Part shown: piece by piece, positions 22,011 to 33,851 of the stretch
How positions within the stretch are numbered: position 1 is the first letter of the stretch
Layout: every line of letters starts with the position of its first letter
NCBI GenBank assembly: GCA_007570785.1
Contig: ML664152.1
Location: 1,302,911-1,366,910 of the forward strand
Source: Antilocapra americana
Taxonomy: Eukaryota; Chordata; Mammalia; Artiodactyla; Antilocapridae
Direction: 5' to 3'
DNA: 64,000 nucleotides
Made by a program: the position numbers and the translations under genes
Notes under the pieces: model-generated
What the model was told of the DNA's origin: nothing
Databases searched by the model: none
Seen by the model: the letters and a program-made list of their open reading frames with translations, nothing else

Positions 22011-23175
22011 TACTGCTGTGGTTTTCTATATTATTTTCTATACTGGGTCCCATATACTGTTCTACTTACCTCTGTGTTTATCCTTCCAATGACACCACAT
22101 AATTTTGAATATTATGGCTATAAAATAAGTCTTGAAATGGGGCAGAATGATCCCTCTCACTTTACTCTTTCTTTTCAAAATTGTTTTAGCTATCTTGGTT
22201 CCTTTGTTTTCCATATTTACTTTGGAATCAACATGTCTATATCTATAAAAAATTTGGCTGTAATTTGAGTAGAAACTGCATTAAGCCTGTATGATAATTT
22301 GAGAAGAATTGATATCATAACTATGTTGGAGTTCCCAATCCATGAACATGGTATGTCTCTCCATTTAGATACACTTTGATTTCTTTCACCAGGATTTTGC
22401 ATTTTTCAGCATAAAGTCCTATAACTGTTTTACTAGATTTATACCTACATTTGTTTATTTTCCAGGAAGTATAATGAATTTTTAATTTTAGTGTCCACAT
22501 GTTCATAACAGTATATAAAATCAATTTTTGTGTGTTTGTTTTGTACTGTGCAACCTTGCTGAACTCTTAATAGTTCTAGATTTGGGGGAGTTGTTTTGCT
22601 TTTGTAGATTCTTTGGGATTTTCTACATAGATAAACATGTCATCTGCAGATGCGAACAACTTTATTTCATGTTTTCTGATCTGTAAGCCTTTTATTTTAT
22701 TCTCTTGTCTTACTGTATAATCTATAACTTCCAGGACCATGTGAAATAAGAATATACATCTTTGCTTATTCCTAATCTTTGGGAAAAATCATTCAGTCAG
22801 TCATTATTAAGTATAATATTAGCTGTAGGTTTGTGTAGATACTGTTTATCTAGTTAAATAAGTTTTACTTTATTCTTCATTTTCTGAGAGCTTTTAATTA
22901 GATGTTGGATTTTGCTACATGCACATTAGTTGATTTTCAAATATTGAACCAGGCTTGCATCCCTGATACAAACTCCACTTGGTCATAGTGTACAATTCTA
23001 TGTATGTATTGCTGAATTTTGTATGCTAATATTTTGCCAAGGATTTTTGCATCTACATTCATGAATGATGTTAGTCTGTATTTTTTAACATCTTTTTTCT
23101 GCCTTTAATACCAGAATAATTATAGCTTTATAAAATGAATTGGGAAGTGTTTACTCCTTTTATATCTTTTGGAAA
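22011..23175 (-). mobile_element. Old L1, antisense ORF2 reverse-transcriptase region
   Basis: Antisense L1: CTATTTTCTATACTGGG, CTATAAAATAAGTCTTGAA, AACATGTCATCTGCAGATGC (antisense of the polymerase FADD area), GCATCCCTGATACAAACTCCACTTGG and TTTTGCATCTACATTCATGAA. It joins directly to sense ORF1-type DNA at 23176. Confidence 0.85.
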
Positions 23176-23445
23176 ACACAGTAACCAAAATTTAAAAACT
23201 CAATGGATGGGCTCAGTAGCAAAAAAAGAGGAGTCAGAAAAAAGAATCAGTGAAATGGAAGACAGAATTTTAAAAATTACCCACTCTGAAGAACAAAGAG
23301 AATACACTGAAAGTAAATAAATAGAAGCTAAGAGACCTGTGGCACCATGACAAAAGAACTAACAATCATGCTATCACAGTCACAAAAGAAGTAGAGAAAA
23401 ATAGCAGAGCTAAAAAAAGTACTTGAAGAAATAATGGCTAAAGAT
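23176..23445 (+). mobile_element. L1 ORF1 segment in inverted orientation relative to 22011-23175
   Basis: AAAACTCAATGGATGGGCTCAG, GAAATGGAAGACAGAATTTTA, AGAGACCTGTGGCACCATGAC and TACTTGAAGAAATAATGGC are sense L1 ORF1 coiled-coil to C-terminal blocks. The minus-strand L1 therefore carries an inverted 5' part, as in twin priming. Confidence 0.75.
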
Positions 23446-23869
23446 TTCTGTGCTGTTTGTCTGGAGAATGGCAGTTATTATCTAACAGCTTTCTGTCTTG
23501 CTAAGCTGTCTCTTTCTTGGTCCTTTGGCTAGAGAGAGCAGGCTTCTGTTGCACTAGTATTTATGGGTTGCCAGCATCTCAGATTGAAGTCTGTGATATA
23601 TATGGCAAAAAGAATACTCAAGGAATTCACTGTCATGTCATTCCTTGGGTCCTGGGGTTCTGGCTGGCCTACCTTCTTCTCAGCATCATCCAGAGTTTAT
23701 GTTTATTTAATATATAACATCTAGGATCTTTAGTTGTACTTAGCAGGAGGAATAGGAAAAAGTACATCAACTCCTTCTTCCCAGAGGAGGAAGTTAACCA
23801 ACTATTTTTAGAAAGATCGTTCAGACTATTATGGGAATAATCACCTGTAACTGGGGAAAAAAAACTGAA
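23446..23869. other. Unassigned DNA, possibly old LINE
   Basis: AT-moderate DNA. Wording such as TTAGTTGTACTTAGCAGGAGGAATAGG is reminiscent of an old L1 region but I cannot anchor it. No gene was recognised. Confidence 0.35.
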
Positions 23870-24720
23870 GCCAGAAGACCTGTTAAAAAGTTAAAGGGAT
23901 TATCCAGGTGAAAGAAAAGTGTGGCTTGGGGCCACAGTTATAGCAGTGAAGGTGGTAAGAGGCAGTTAGATCCTGAATGTATTGTGAAGAAAGTACAGAC
24001 AAAAATTGCAGTTGTATCAAACATGGGAGTGAAAGAAGTTAAGATGAGTCCCAGGGTTTAGCTTGACCAGTGGAAGAATCAAGTTGCCATCAACCAATCT
24101 AAAGAAAGCTGAGAAAGAAGCAGGCTAAGGGGAAAGAATTACGATTGAGTTGTTTTTCAAACATGAAATAAGAGATACCCATCATAAAGCCAAATGGCAG
24201 TGTTATATAGGCTTATGCATATGAGCCTTAAGTTTAGAGGCTAGGGTTCAGGCTAGAAAGATATAGTTAAAATTGATCAGGGCAGAGTTGTATTTAGAGC
24301 CATGAAATCAGATGAGATCACTGAGGGAAGGAGGCTAAAAGAAAAGAGTACCAAGGATGTAGCCCTGGACTCTCCACTGAAGACTGAGATTTGAGAAGGA
24401 ATCAGCAAAAAGACTAAGAAGAAACAATCAGAGATTTAGGAGAAAAGCTAGGAGAAAGGAGTGTCCCAGAAGTCAAACAAATAGTGTTCTAAGGAAGCGG
24501 GAACAATGACCTGGATTCAGATGCTACTGATGGGTCAATGAAGACTGATAATTGACAACTGGATTGAGCAAAGTCAAAGAGGTCTTTGGTGAATTCTGAC
24601 AAAGATGCTTTTGCAGAGAAACAGGGGAAATCCAGATGCAGTGGGTTCAAGAAAGAACAGGAAGAAATCAGAGGCAACAAATAAAGTCTGAGACAAATGA
24701 GTCACTAGTTTCATCCATGA
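23870..24720 (-). mobile_element. L2 LINE, antisense, RT region
   Basis: Antisense L2: GTGGCTTGGGGCCACAGTTATAGCAGTGAAGGTGGTAAGAGGCAG, GATGAGTCCCAGGGTTTAGCTTGACCAGTGGAAG, GATGAGATCACTGAGGGAAGG, CAAGGATGTAGCCCTGGACTC and GAGCAAAGTCAAAGAGGTCTTTGGTGAATTC. These correspond in order, reversed, to the L2 RT blocks GPLLFS, SLGDLI and LGVILDSSLS. Confidence 0.8.
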
Positions 24721-24830
24721 TTGCAGATAGTGATGCCTTTTCTTCCTTAAATTAATCTTTACTGAGTATCTACTTTGGGTTAGATACAGCAAAGTAAAGA
24801 AATAGAAGGAGAACAGGACTTGCAGGGAGA

Positions 24831-25032
24831 AATGCTGTTTAGTCGCTAAGTCATGTCCAACTCTAGGCGACCCCATGGACTGTAGCCTACCATGCTCCTC
24901 TGTCCATGAGATTTCTCAGGTGAGAATACTAGAGTGGGTTACCCTTTCCTTCTTCAGGGGATCCTCCTGACCCAGGGGTCAAACTTGCATCTCCTACGTC
25001 AGATTTTTTACCATTGCACAACGAGGGAAGCC
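24831..25032 (-). mobile_element. Bov-tA SINE with 12-bp target duplication
   Basis: Full antisense Bov-tA from AATGCTGTTTAGTCGCTAAG to ACAACGAGGGAAGCC. CTTGCAGGGAGA flanks it at 24819-24830 and 25033-25044. Confidence 0.95.
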
Positions 25033-25091
25033 CTTGCAGGGAGAGACATAAATATAATAAGCATATATTATATGGATCCTAAAAGGAGGTT

Positions 25092-25305
25092 TGTTGTTCA
25101 GTTGCTCAGTCATATCTGACTCTGCAACCCCATGGACTACAGCACGCCTGGCTTTCCTGCCCTTAACTATCTCCTGGAGTATGGTCAAACTTGTGATGCC
25201 ATCCAATCATCTCATCCTCTGTCATCCCATTCTCCTCCTGCCTTCAATCTTTCCCAGCATCAGGGTCTTTTCCAATGAGTCAACTCTTTACATTAGGTAG
25301 CCAAT
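25092..25305 (-). mobile_element. BovB 3' end, antisense
   Basis: TTGTTGTTCAGTTGCTCAGTC through CCATCCAATCATCTCATCCTC and CCAGCATCAGGGTCTTTTCC, ending AGTCAACTCTTTACATTAGGTAGCC. It is 5'-truncated BovB. Confidence 0.95.
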
Positions 25306-25309
25306 TAGC

Positions 25310-25385
25310 ATTAGCTATACTTAAAAATGATTAAAATGGTAAATCTTATGCTATGTATATTTTACCACAAAATAATAATAACACA
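25310..25385 (+). mobile_element. L1 3' tip
   Basis: AAAATGATTAAAATGGTAAATCTTATGCTATG...TTTTACCACAAAATAATAATAA is the terminal L1 3' UTR motif with a degenerate A-rich tail. The rest of that copy is absent. Confidence 0.75.
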
Positions 25386-25983
25386 AAGAGAGGAGACTTT
25401 TGCTTTTGCACATGATTAAGTAACCACAGTAGGACTCATCCTCTTGCGTGAATCAGAAAACTGAAAAAATATATATTTGAAACAACTGATTTTGAGCATT
25501 AAACAAAGCTACACAAAACTGTAATAAATATGAGCCCTAGAATTGGCTTTCTTAGTGAAAGCACTTGCATGACAAGGAGGAGAACCCAAGAAGAAAACCA
25601 CAGCCCACTAAGTTGGTGAAACACATGAGAGCTCAGTTACAAACTGAGCTCAGTTAACATGTGAGGCAGTTAGAGATTGTGAAGAGGGGATATGAGGGGA
25701 GGCTTTGAAGAGAACAGAGCCACATTAAAAGAGCTCCAATAATCCTCAAAGGGGGGAAGTCCCCTTCATCAGTTGCCAAATTCTAAGCAACACATGAAAC
25801 TCAATGAAGCAAAGCGAAAACTGAACAATTTCCATTGTTCAATAGATAGTTGGGAGACATTTAGAATTTTGACCAGCAAGAGCAAAGAGTTCCAGTTGAA
25901 TGGCCAATGCAATAAGTAGAGACAGCAGAGAATTGCACCTAAATAATGAGGCTAAATTAGCCCTAGAGTAAAAGATACCCCCA

Positions 25984-26097
25984 GGGGCTTCCCAAGTAGT
26001 GCAAAAGTAAAGAATCTGCCTGCCAATGTAGGAGACAAAGGAGATGCCAGTTCAATCCCTGGGTCAAGAAGATCCCCAGGAGAAGGAAATATACTCC
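25984..26097 (+). mobile_element. Bov-tA SINE, 3'-truncated
   Basis: GGGGCTTCCCAAGTAGTGCAA, GAATCTGCCTGCCAATG, GATCCCCAGGAGAAGGAAATATACTCCAC. The tRNA head and linker are kept and the BovB-like tail is lost. Confidence 0.9.
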
Positions 26098-26454
26098 ACA
26101 ATCATCTAAAAAGCTTGAAGTAAAACCTTAAAAAATATCAAACTGATTCACAATACCTCATTTGCCCCAAAGAATAAAGTTCAATAGTCAAAAAAAATGA
26201 CAAAATCCAGACACTAATATTCACAATGTCTACCATCCAACTCAAAGTTACTGAACCTACAATGAAGCAAGAAAATGTAACCAAAAAACAAAGGGAAAAA
26301 CAGTCAGTATGAATAAATCCTGAAATGCAGGGGTGTCCGAACAAGAATTTTAAGACAGCTATCATAAATATGTATAGGCATTTAAAAGACAATGTGAATA
26401 TGGTAGGAGATAAATGGAAGATATTAAAAAGAACCAGATGGAACTTTTAGAAGT

Positions 26455-26575
26455 AAATATATTTATATTTATATATATATATATATATACACATACATAT
26501 GGAATATACAAATATATGAAAATATATGATGAATATATATGAAATATAATGAAATATATATAATGAAAAATTCAA
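26455..26575. repeat. TA microsatellite and AT-rich satellite
   Basis: A TA run of about 20 bp (26470-26490), followed by ACACATACATATGG and repeated GAAATATATGA words. Confidence 0.9.
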
Positions 26576-26590
26576 TAAATGAGACTGCTA

Positions 26591-27085
26591 ACTAAGCTAA
26601 TCCCCAAAGGCCATATACTACATAATTCCAGTAATATAACATTATCAAAATGGCAAAACTACAGAGATGGAGGACAGATTAGCAGTTTCCAAGGGGCAGG
26701 CGCAGTGGATGGCATGGAGGATGGATGAGAATACCAAGAGGTAACATACGGAGGTCTTTTTGGTAATGCAACTTAACTATGCTTCTTAACTATGGTGTTG
26801 ATTACACAAATCTATAACTGGAATAAACTGCACAGAATTCTACACACACACAGCAAGAAAGATATGCAGCTTAAAAATACAATGAAAGCTGAATAATGTC
26901 TGTGTTCTGGTTAACAATATGTCAATGTCAATATATCAATGTCAATTCCTTGCATTTGATATTATGTTATACATGTGTAAAATGTCACCACTGAAAGAAA
27001 GTGGGTGAACAATACACAGAATTCTTCATATTATTTTTACAATTTCCTGTGAGTCTACAATTATTTCAAAATGAAACATTTTATA
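26591..27085 (+). mobile_element. Old L1 3' UTR
   Basis: CATACTACATAATTCCAGTAATATAACATT, ACTACAGAGATGGAGGACAGATTAGCAG and GTTGATTACACAAATCTATAACTGG are diverged L1 3' UTR blocks. Short AATGTCAAT repeats occur at 26920-26945. Confidence 0.65.
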
Positions 27086-28429
27086 AAATATGTGAAATAC
27101 AGCTCAAGCAGCATTCTGAGGGATATTTATAGGTCTAAATGCTACTATAAGAGAAGGAAAAAAAATCCAAAATCACCTATCTGAGCTTCCAACTTAAGAA
27201 GCTAGAGAAAGAACAGTAAAGTGTATCCAAATAAACAGGAAGAAAAGAATAAAATCAAGAATAAAAATCAATAAAAGGAAAGTCAGATCAAAAAAAGAGA
27301 AAATCAATGAAAACAAAATTTATATATTTGAAAAATAAATAAAATTGATGAACCACTAGCTAGATTTATTTTAAACAGTGAGAAAATACAAGACACAAAT
27401 CTCAGTGAAAAGGTAACATCATTTCATTAAAAGAGTAATGAAGCAACATAAAGAGAAAGTTGACATCACTGAATTTAATAACTAGAAAAATCAGTACCTC
27501 ACAAATCACAAATTACTAATGCTGACTCAGGACACAAAAATCTGAAAAGTGCTAAAATCAATTCAATTAAAAATCTTTTCACAAAGGAAATTTAAGGACT
27601 GAATGAATTCTATCAAAAATTTCATGGAAAAAAATATAACTCAACACAAACTCTTTTAAAAAAACAGAGGAAGGAACACTACCTAATACATTTAATGAGG
27701 CCAGCTGTATCCTGTCACAAAACCAGGCAAAGAGTCTACAAGTAAAGAAAACGATTGGACAATTTCCCTGATAATCACAGACATAAAGTTTCTTTAAAAA
27801 GTATCAGCAAATTAAAACCAGGAAAAAAACTAGATATATTTTTCTTTAAAAAAAGATAATCCATCAGGACCAAGTTGAGTTCAACCTATGAATACAAAAT
27901 TGGTTTCACATTCAAAATTCAAATGATGCAACTCAAGTAATAACAGAACAAAGGAAAAATAATCTGTAATTATTTCAATAAATGCAAAAAAACACACTTC
28001 AAAAGTTCAACAAACATTTATGATAAAAAATTTTTAATTTAGGAATCAAGAAAGAAAAAAATTGCCTCAAGCTAATAAAAGAATCTACAGAAAAACCTGT
28101 TAACATTATATTTAATGGTGAATGACTAAATGCATTCCTCCTAAGATGAAAAAGAAAACAAAAATTTCCTTTCTTACCACTTCTGTTTAATATTATACTA
28201 GAGGACAATATAGTGGGAAAGATAAATAAAAGGCATACACATTCAGAAAGGAGCAAGTAAAACTATCTTTACTTGCAGATGACAGCATTATGGAGTAAAA
28301 GGTTATTAAAATTAATAAGTGACTTTGGCTAAGTAGTAGATATAAATTCAGAATACAAAAACAAACTGTATTTCTATATACTAGCTAATTATTAGAAATG
28401 AATATCTTATAAAACTACCAATTTATTCA

Positions 28430-29478
28430 GTCCAGTTCACTTCAGTCTCTCAGTCATGTCCAACTCTTTGTGACTCCACAGACTGCAGCACGCCAGGCTT
28501 CCCTGTCCATCACCAACTCCTGGAACTTATTCAAACTCATGTCCATCGAGTTGGTGATGCCATCCAACCATCTCATCCTCTGAGAATTCCAGGGACTATA
28601 CAGTCCATGGGGTCAGAAAGAGTCGGACACTACTGAGCGACTTTCACTTTCCCAATTTGGAACCAGTCCTTTGTTCAATGTCTGGTTCTAACTGTTGCTT
28701 CTTGACCTACATACAGATTTCTCAGGAGGCAGGTAAGGTGGTTTGGTATTCCCATCTCTCGAAGAATTTTTTACAGTTTGTTGTGATCTACACAGTCAAA
28801 GGCTTTGGCATAATCAATAAAAATGAAGTAGATGTTTTTCTGGAATTCTCTTGCTTTTATATGATCCAACAGATGTTGGCAATTTGATCTCTGGTTCCTC
28901 TGCCTTTTCTAAATTCAGCTTGAACATCTGGGAAGTTCACGGTTCACATACTGTTGAAGCCTGGCTTGGAGAATTTTGAGCATTACTTTGCTAGTGCGTG
29001 AGATAAGTGTAAATGTGCAGTAGCTGGAACATTCTTTGGCACTGCCCTTCTTTGGGATTGGAATGAAAACTGACCTTTTCCAGCCCTGTGGCCACTGCTG
29101 AGTTTTCCAAATTTGCTCACATATTGAGTGCAGCACTTTCATAGCATCATCTTTTAGAATTTGAAATAGTTCAGTTGGAATTCCATCACCTCCACTAGCT
29201 TTGTTCATAGTGATACTTTTTAAAACCTACTTGATTTCACATTCCAGGATGCTGTGGCTCTAGGTGAGTGATCACATCATTGTGATTATCTGGGTAGTGA
29301 AGATCTTTTTTGTATAGTTCTTCTGTGTATTCTTGCCACCTCTTCTTAATATCTTCTGCTTCTGTTAGGTCCATACCATTTCTGTCCTTTATTGTGCCCA
29401 TCTTTGCATGAAATATTCCCTTGGTATCTCTACTTTTCTTGAAGAGATATCTAGTTTTTCCCATTCAATTGTTTTTCT
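28430..29478 (-). mobile_element. BovB LINE, antisense, with a chimeric SINE-tail patch
   Basis: Antisense BovB 3' terminus (28430-28582), then a 70-bp plus-oriented Bov-tA tail piece (28583-28651: CAGTCCATGGGGTC...GAGCGACTTTC), then antisense BovB RT coding from CCAATTTGGAACCAGTCC to 29478. About 900 bp of BovB is missing at the patch. Minus-strand frames read GTIKDRNGMDLTEAEDIKKR, GIPTELFQILKDDAMKVLHS and WKRSVFIPIPKKGSAKE, with breaks between them. Confidence 0.9.
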
Positions 29479-29994
29479 CTTTTATAACACGACCCAAAAG
29501 CACGAAATGTTTGAGGGGATAAATTTAACAAAGTACTTGCAAGCATTGCAAAAGGAAAATTTAGGACTCTGCTGACAGAAATTAAAGATTTAATAAGTGG
29601 AGAGATTACAATATTGATTGGAAGATTCAGTATTATTAAGATGTGATTCTGTGTGAACTGACCTACAGATTCAAAGTGATCTCAATCAAGATCCTAGAAG
29701 TTAAGAAGCTGATTAAGAAGGTGACTCTAAAATTTAAAAAAAAAAAAAGCAAAGACCTACAATTGTCACAACTATATGGAAAAATAAGAACAAAGTTAGA
29801 GAATTTAGTTATCTGATTTCAGATATCCAGTCATCAGTACAGTGTCATATTATTATAAAGATAGACATAAAAATGAAATAAAATAGAGACTCTCAAAATA
29901 GGCCCAGCACTTATGACCAATTTATTTTTGATAAAGGTGCAAAGACATTTCAACACGGAAAGTATTTCCAACAAACTGTGTCAGAAGAACTGGG

Positions 29995-30040
29995 TATATA
30001 TATATATATATATATTAGAGAGAGAGAGAGAGAGAGAGAG
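29995..30040. repeat. Compound (TA)n(GA)n microsatellite
   Basis: About 20 bp of TA is followed by 24 bp of GA, directly against the 5' end of a Bov-tA. It may be the drifted target sequence or 5' flank of that SINE. Confidence 0.95.
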
Positions 30041-30252
30041 ACTTCCCTGATGGCGTAGTGGTAAAAAATCCACCTGCCAATGCAGGAGATGCAGATTTGA
30101 TCCCTGGGGGGGAAGATCCCTTGGAGAAGGAAATGGCAACCCACTCCAGTATTCTTGTCTGGAAAATCCCATGGACAGAGGAGCTTGGTGGGCTACAGTC
30201 GATGGGGTCACAAACAGTTGGACATGACTGAGCAACTAAACAATAACAACAA
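30041..30252 (+). mobile_element. Bov-tA SINE
   Basis: ACTTCCCTGATGGCGTAGTGG (tRNA head), B-box-like GATTTGATCCCTGG, AAATGGCAACCCACTCCAG, and a tail GGACATGACTGAGCAACTAAACAATAACAA. Full length. Confidence 0.95.
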
Positions 30253-31400
30253 TATATGAATGAACTTTAATCTCTAGCTAATAAAATACACAAAGTTAAC
30301 CCACATTTTAAAGCTAAATTTGTGAAACTTTTGGAAGAAAATTAAGAAAAACATCTTTCTTCCTGGACTTTGGACTAGAATTTCTTAGAAACATCAATAA
30401 AAAGCAATCCATTGAAGAAAAATGGTAATTTATATTTCATCAAGATTCTAAAATTCTGCTCTTTGAAAGACACTATTTACAAAATGAAAAGGCAAATAGA
30501 TGGAAAAATTCTCATACATATATCTGGAAAAGAACTAGTATTCAGAATATACAAAGAACTTTTTTGTAACTCGATAATAAAGAAACAACAACCCGATTTA
30601 AAAAATAGCAAAACATTTCAATAGATATGTCATGAAAGACATACAAACAGCTAAGCAGCATAGGAAAAACAAGCTTGTCATCAGTCCTCAGGAAAATAAC
30701 TAGGATCACAGTGAGATACTAGTACCTATCAGTAGTCTTTAGGAAAATAAAAATAGAGTCACGATGAGATAACCAGTACACATTTAGTACAATGGCTAAA
30801 ACAGAATGACTGACGATACAAGTATTGCTAGAAATGGTAGTAAACTGGAATGGTCATGTGTGGCTCCAAGGAATGTAGAATCACCTAACACATTTGGAAA
30901 ATAGGTAGATCCTTGTGAAAGCATTTCCATAGCACTTACCATTCCACCCAGTCACTCCACTCCCAGATACTTACACAAAAGAAATGATAACAAATTCTCA
31001 CACAAAGACAACCACACAAATAACACATAACAACTCTGCCTATAACAGCCAAAAGCTGTAAACAATCCAAATGGCTGTCCATATGCAAAAAAACAAAGAT
31101 CATACAATGGAATAGTACTCAGCAATAACAGGAATAAAACACATTCACACAGTGTGGATTAATCTCAAATGCACAGATACTGAAAGAGAGAAACAGGCAA
31201 AAAGGAAGCCAGTACGTACTGTGTGATTCCATTCACAGGAAATTCTGGAAAATAAGCAGTAAGATCTGAATGGAAAAGGGGATCTTTGGGGATAACGTTC
31301 TTCACTGTGGTGGTAGTTACAAGGAATATACATATGCCAAATTTATTCACGTATACACTTAAATAGATGCATTTGATTGTATGTAAATTATTCAGAGGGG

Positions 31401-32064
31401 ATGGAGAATTCTGCCTTCTATCACACAGCTGTGGTCAGAGCAGGCCAACACTACCAATGGAACAAGATTTTTTTTTTTTAGTGATAAGTTTCAACAACTG
31501 TATTTCTAAAACCATCAAAGCAATGAAGACTATATGAATTAAAATTCCTCACAAGGAAGAGTCCTTCTAGATATGCTAAAAATAAGCTGCTAATTCTGAA
31601 CACTGGCTAAGAATCAGGCTTGGTCCAAGCAAGGGATTCTACAGGAGGAAAGAAAAATCAGCCTTGCTTTTCTGCAGCCTCAAGGCTTGCAACACCCTGG
31701 AAATTAAAGGAATGTCCAACACAAGATCTGTTCTTCCCACTGGACAACTGCTGAGTCTGAGACTAAGCAAACTGCCAGGGAGCTGGGCCAGCAAGACTGA
31801 CATTTCTCCCCTCATCGTCACATGTTTAGAGGGCCAAGTCACATTACAGGAAAGAGGCCTGCAGTACATATACAATCCACCTCCCACCAAGTCATCTGCC
31901 AGACTTTGCACCCATCAGTGTGTGGCAGGAGCTCAAAATCTTCCAGTTGGAACGTTCAGGGCTGAGGAGAGAGGGGCCTATAAGCATTTTGGTCAAGAAC
32001 CCAAGAAAGCCATTGTCAAAATCAGGGACAAACTAGAGGTTTTTAAACAATGGTCTTAGAGTCC
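31401..32064. other. Single-copy-looking DNA between two L1s, 131-codon frame
   Basis: A plus-strand frame at 31664-32059 stays open for 131 codons. No signal peptide, membrane segment or known domain is evident, and a 90-codon minus frame overlaps it. It is short enough to be chance. No repeat was recognised. Confidence 0.35.
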
Positions 32065-32953
32065 ATCTCAAGGAGCTAAAAAAGAAAGGAGAGAGAGCAA
32101 AGTAAACCCAACATAAGTTGAAAGAAATAATGAGTAGAAATCAACAGTGTTTTTAAAAGGTAGGGAGAAAAGTATCTAAGCTAAAAGCTGGTTCTTTGGG
32201 TAGATTAACAAAGTGTATAAATGTGTAGAAATTCACAGTTAGAACAATCTAAAGATAAAAATAATAATAAAGAGTATAAATCATCAGTATCACAAGTTAT
32301 AGAGGAACTATCTCTATAGATCCTTCAGACAATAAAAGAATAATAAGAGACCATCCTGAACTACTTTAGGCAACAAATTCAACTTAAAAGAACTGGTAAA
32401 ATTCCTTGAAAGACAACAACTACCAAAGCTCATTCAAAAAGAAACAGATAACCTGTGCAGGGCACAGATGACACAAACTGAACTCCTAGTTAAAAGCTCT
32501 AAGATCAGAGGGCCACACTAGCAAAGTCTACCAAACATTTATGAAGGAAATAGTATTAATTAGACACAGACTCTTCCAGAAAACAGGAGAGAACACTTCA
32601 AATTCATTTTATGAGGCCAATACTATCTTGACACCAAAACCAGACATTATAAGAAAAAAACATATAGACTACTGTCCCTCACGTAACTGAACACTAAAAT
32701 CTTTCAAACAGTCTCAAATCAAATCCAGAAATATTTTAAAAGGAAAAAGCATCACAACCAAATGAGGTTTATCCCAAGAATGCAAAGTTTTTAAACATTT
32801 ATCATTTAATGTAATTCACCATATTGATAGAATAAAGGAGAAAAACTAGATAATCATCTCAATAAATGCAAAAACACCTTTGAAAAAATTCAGGACCAAC
32901 TGATGATAAAAATTCTAAACAAACCAGGGACTGGAAATCTCTCAGCCTACTAA

Positions 32954-33147
32954 GAAGTGAAACTCGCTCAGTCATGTCCTACTGTTTGCAACCCCAGGGA
33001 CTATACAGTCCAGGGAATTCTCCAGGCCAGAATACTGGAGTGGGTAGCCTTTCCCTTCTCCAGGGGATCTTTCCATCCCAGGGATTGAACCCAGGTCTCC
33101 CGCATTGCAGGCAGACTCTTTATCGTCTGAGTCACAAGGGAAGTCTA
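32954..33147 (-). mobile_element. Bov-tA SINE with 8-bp flanking repeat
   Basis: GAAGTGAAACTCGCTCAGTC to CTGAGTCACAAGGGAAGTC, antisense and full length. CCTACTAA flanks it at 32946-32953 and 33148-33155. Confidence 0.9.
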
Positions 33148-33851
33148 CCTACTAAAAGCCTACAGTTAACTTCAGATTTAAAGGTAAAACACTAAATACT
33201 TTCCTCCTAAGACCAGCAACGAACTAAGGCTGTCCACTCTCACCATTGTTATTCAGTACTGTGCTGATACCCACAACACAAATGAACCTCAGAATTATCA
33301 TGCGGAGTGAAAGAAGTCAGACAGAAAAGAGTACATAGTGTATGATGACATTAATAAGGAATACAAACTACTCTAAAATGACAAAAAGTATCTCTGTGTT
33401 TTCCTGCAACCCAGAGGAAGAGCGCGGAACAGACAGTACATGGACAGAAGAATCTTTCAGAGTAACGGAAAGTTCCTGTCTCATAGCTGTGCACAGCTGT
33501 CAAAAGTCACCCAGCTGTACACCTTAAATGGATGTAGTGTATTTTATGTGTATCATTTCTCAATAAATTTTATAAGAAAAAACTGATTAAAATGTTAATA
33601 GATAACTGAACTTCATCAATAAGAATTTCTATTTGTCAAAAGATATCACTAAGAGAGTGAAAGACAGGCTACCCAAACAGTAAGATGTCTGTGCTGTATA
33701 AATAAAGAATTTGTCTCCAGGATGTACAAAAACTACTACAACTTAAAAAAAAGAGAGAGAAAACAAATAAAAAATGGACAGGAGACTTGAGCAAGTACTT
33801 TGCAAAAGAGGATCGTCCAATGAACAACACCAATAAGGAAGTGCCAGTGTT

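Larger units (their letters stand above)
25386..26590 (+). mobile_element. Old L1 (L1M type) 5' UTR/ORF1-proximal region
   Basis: CACCTAAATAATGAGGCTAAATTAGCCC, CAAAATCCAGACACTAATATTCA, CATCCAACTCAAAGTTACTG and TTAAGACAGCTATCATAAATATG match the 5' region of old mammalian L1s. A SINE (25984) and an AT repeat (26455) lie within. Its left edge is not sharp. Confidence 0.65.
27090..31400 (+). mobile_element. Old L1, ORF2 from late endonuclease to 3' UTR, with two insertions
   Basis: Sense ORF2 runs 27090-28428 (RT core; the FADD-type motif appears as CTTGCAGATGACAGCAT at 28273). After a BovB at 28430-29478 it resumes with AGCACGAAATGTTTGAGGGGATAAATTTAAC. After a Bov-tA at 30041 it continues through AGAAAAACATCTTTCTTCCTGG and GACACTATTTACAAAATGAAAAGGCAAATAG to the C-terminus and 3' UTR. 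Stops and frameshifts are frequent throughout. Confidence 0.85.

Noticed and set aside
30041..30120. tRNA gene candidates at SINE heads
   Set aside because: The tRNA-like A/B boxes belong to Bov-tA and related SINEs. The cloverleaf is degenerate and it is followed by SINE body, so it is not a functional tRNA gene.
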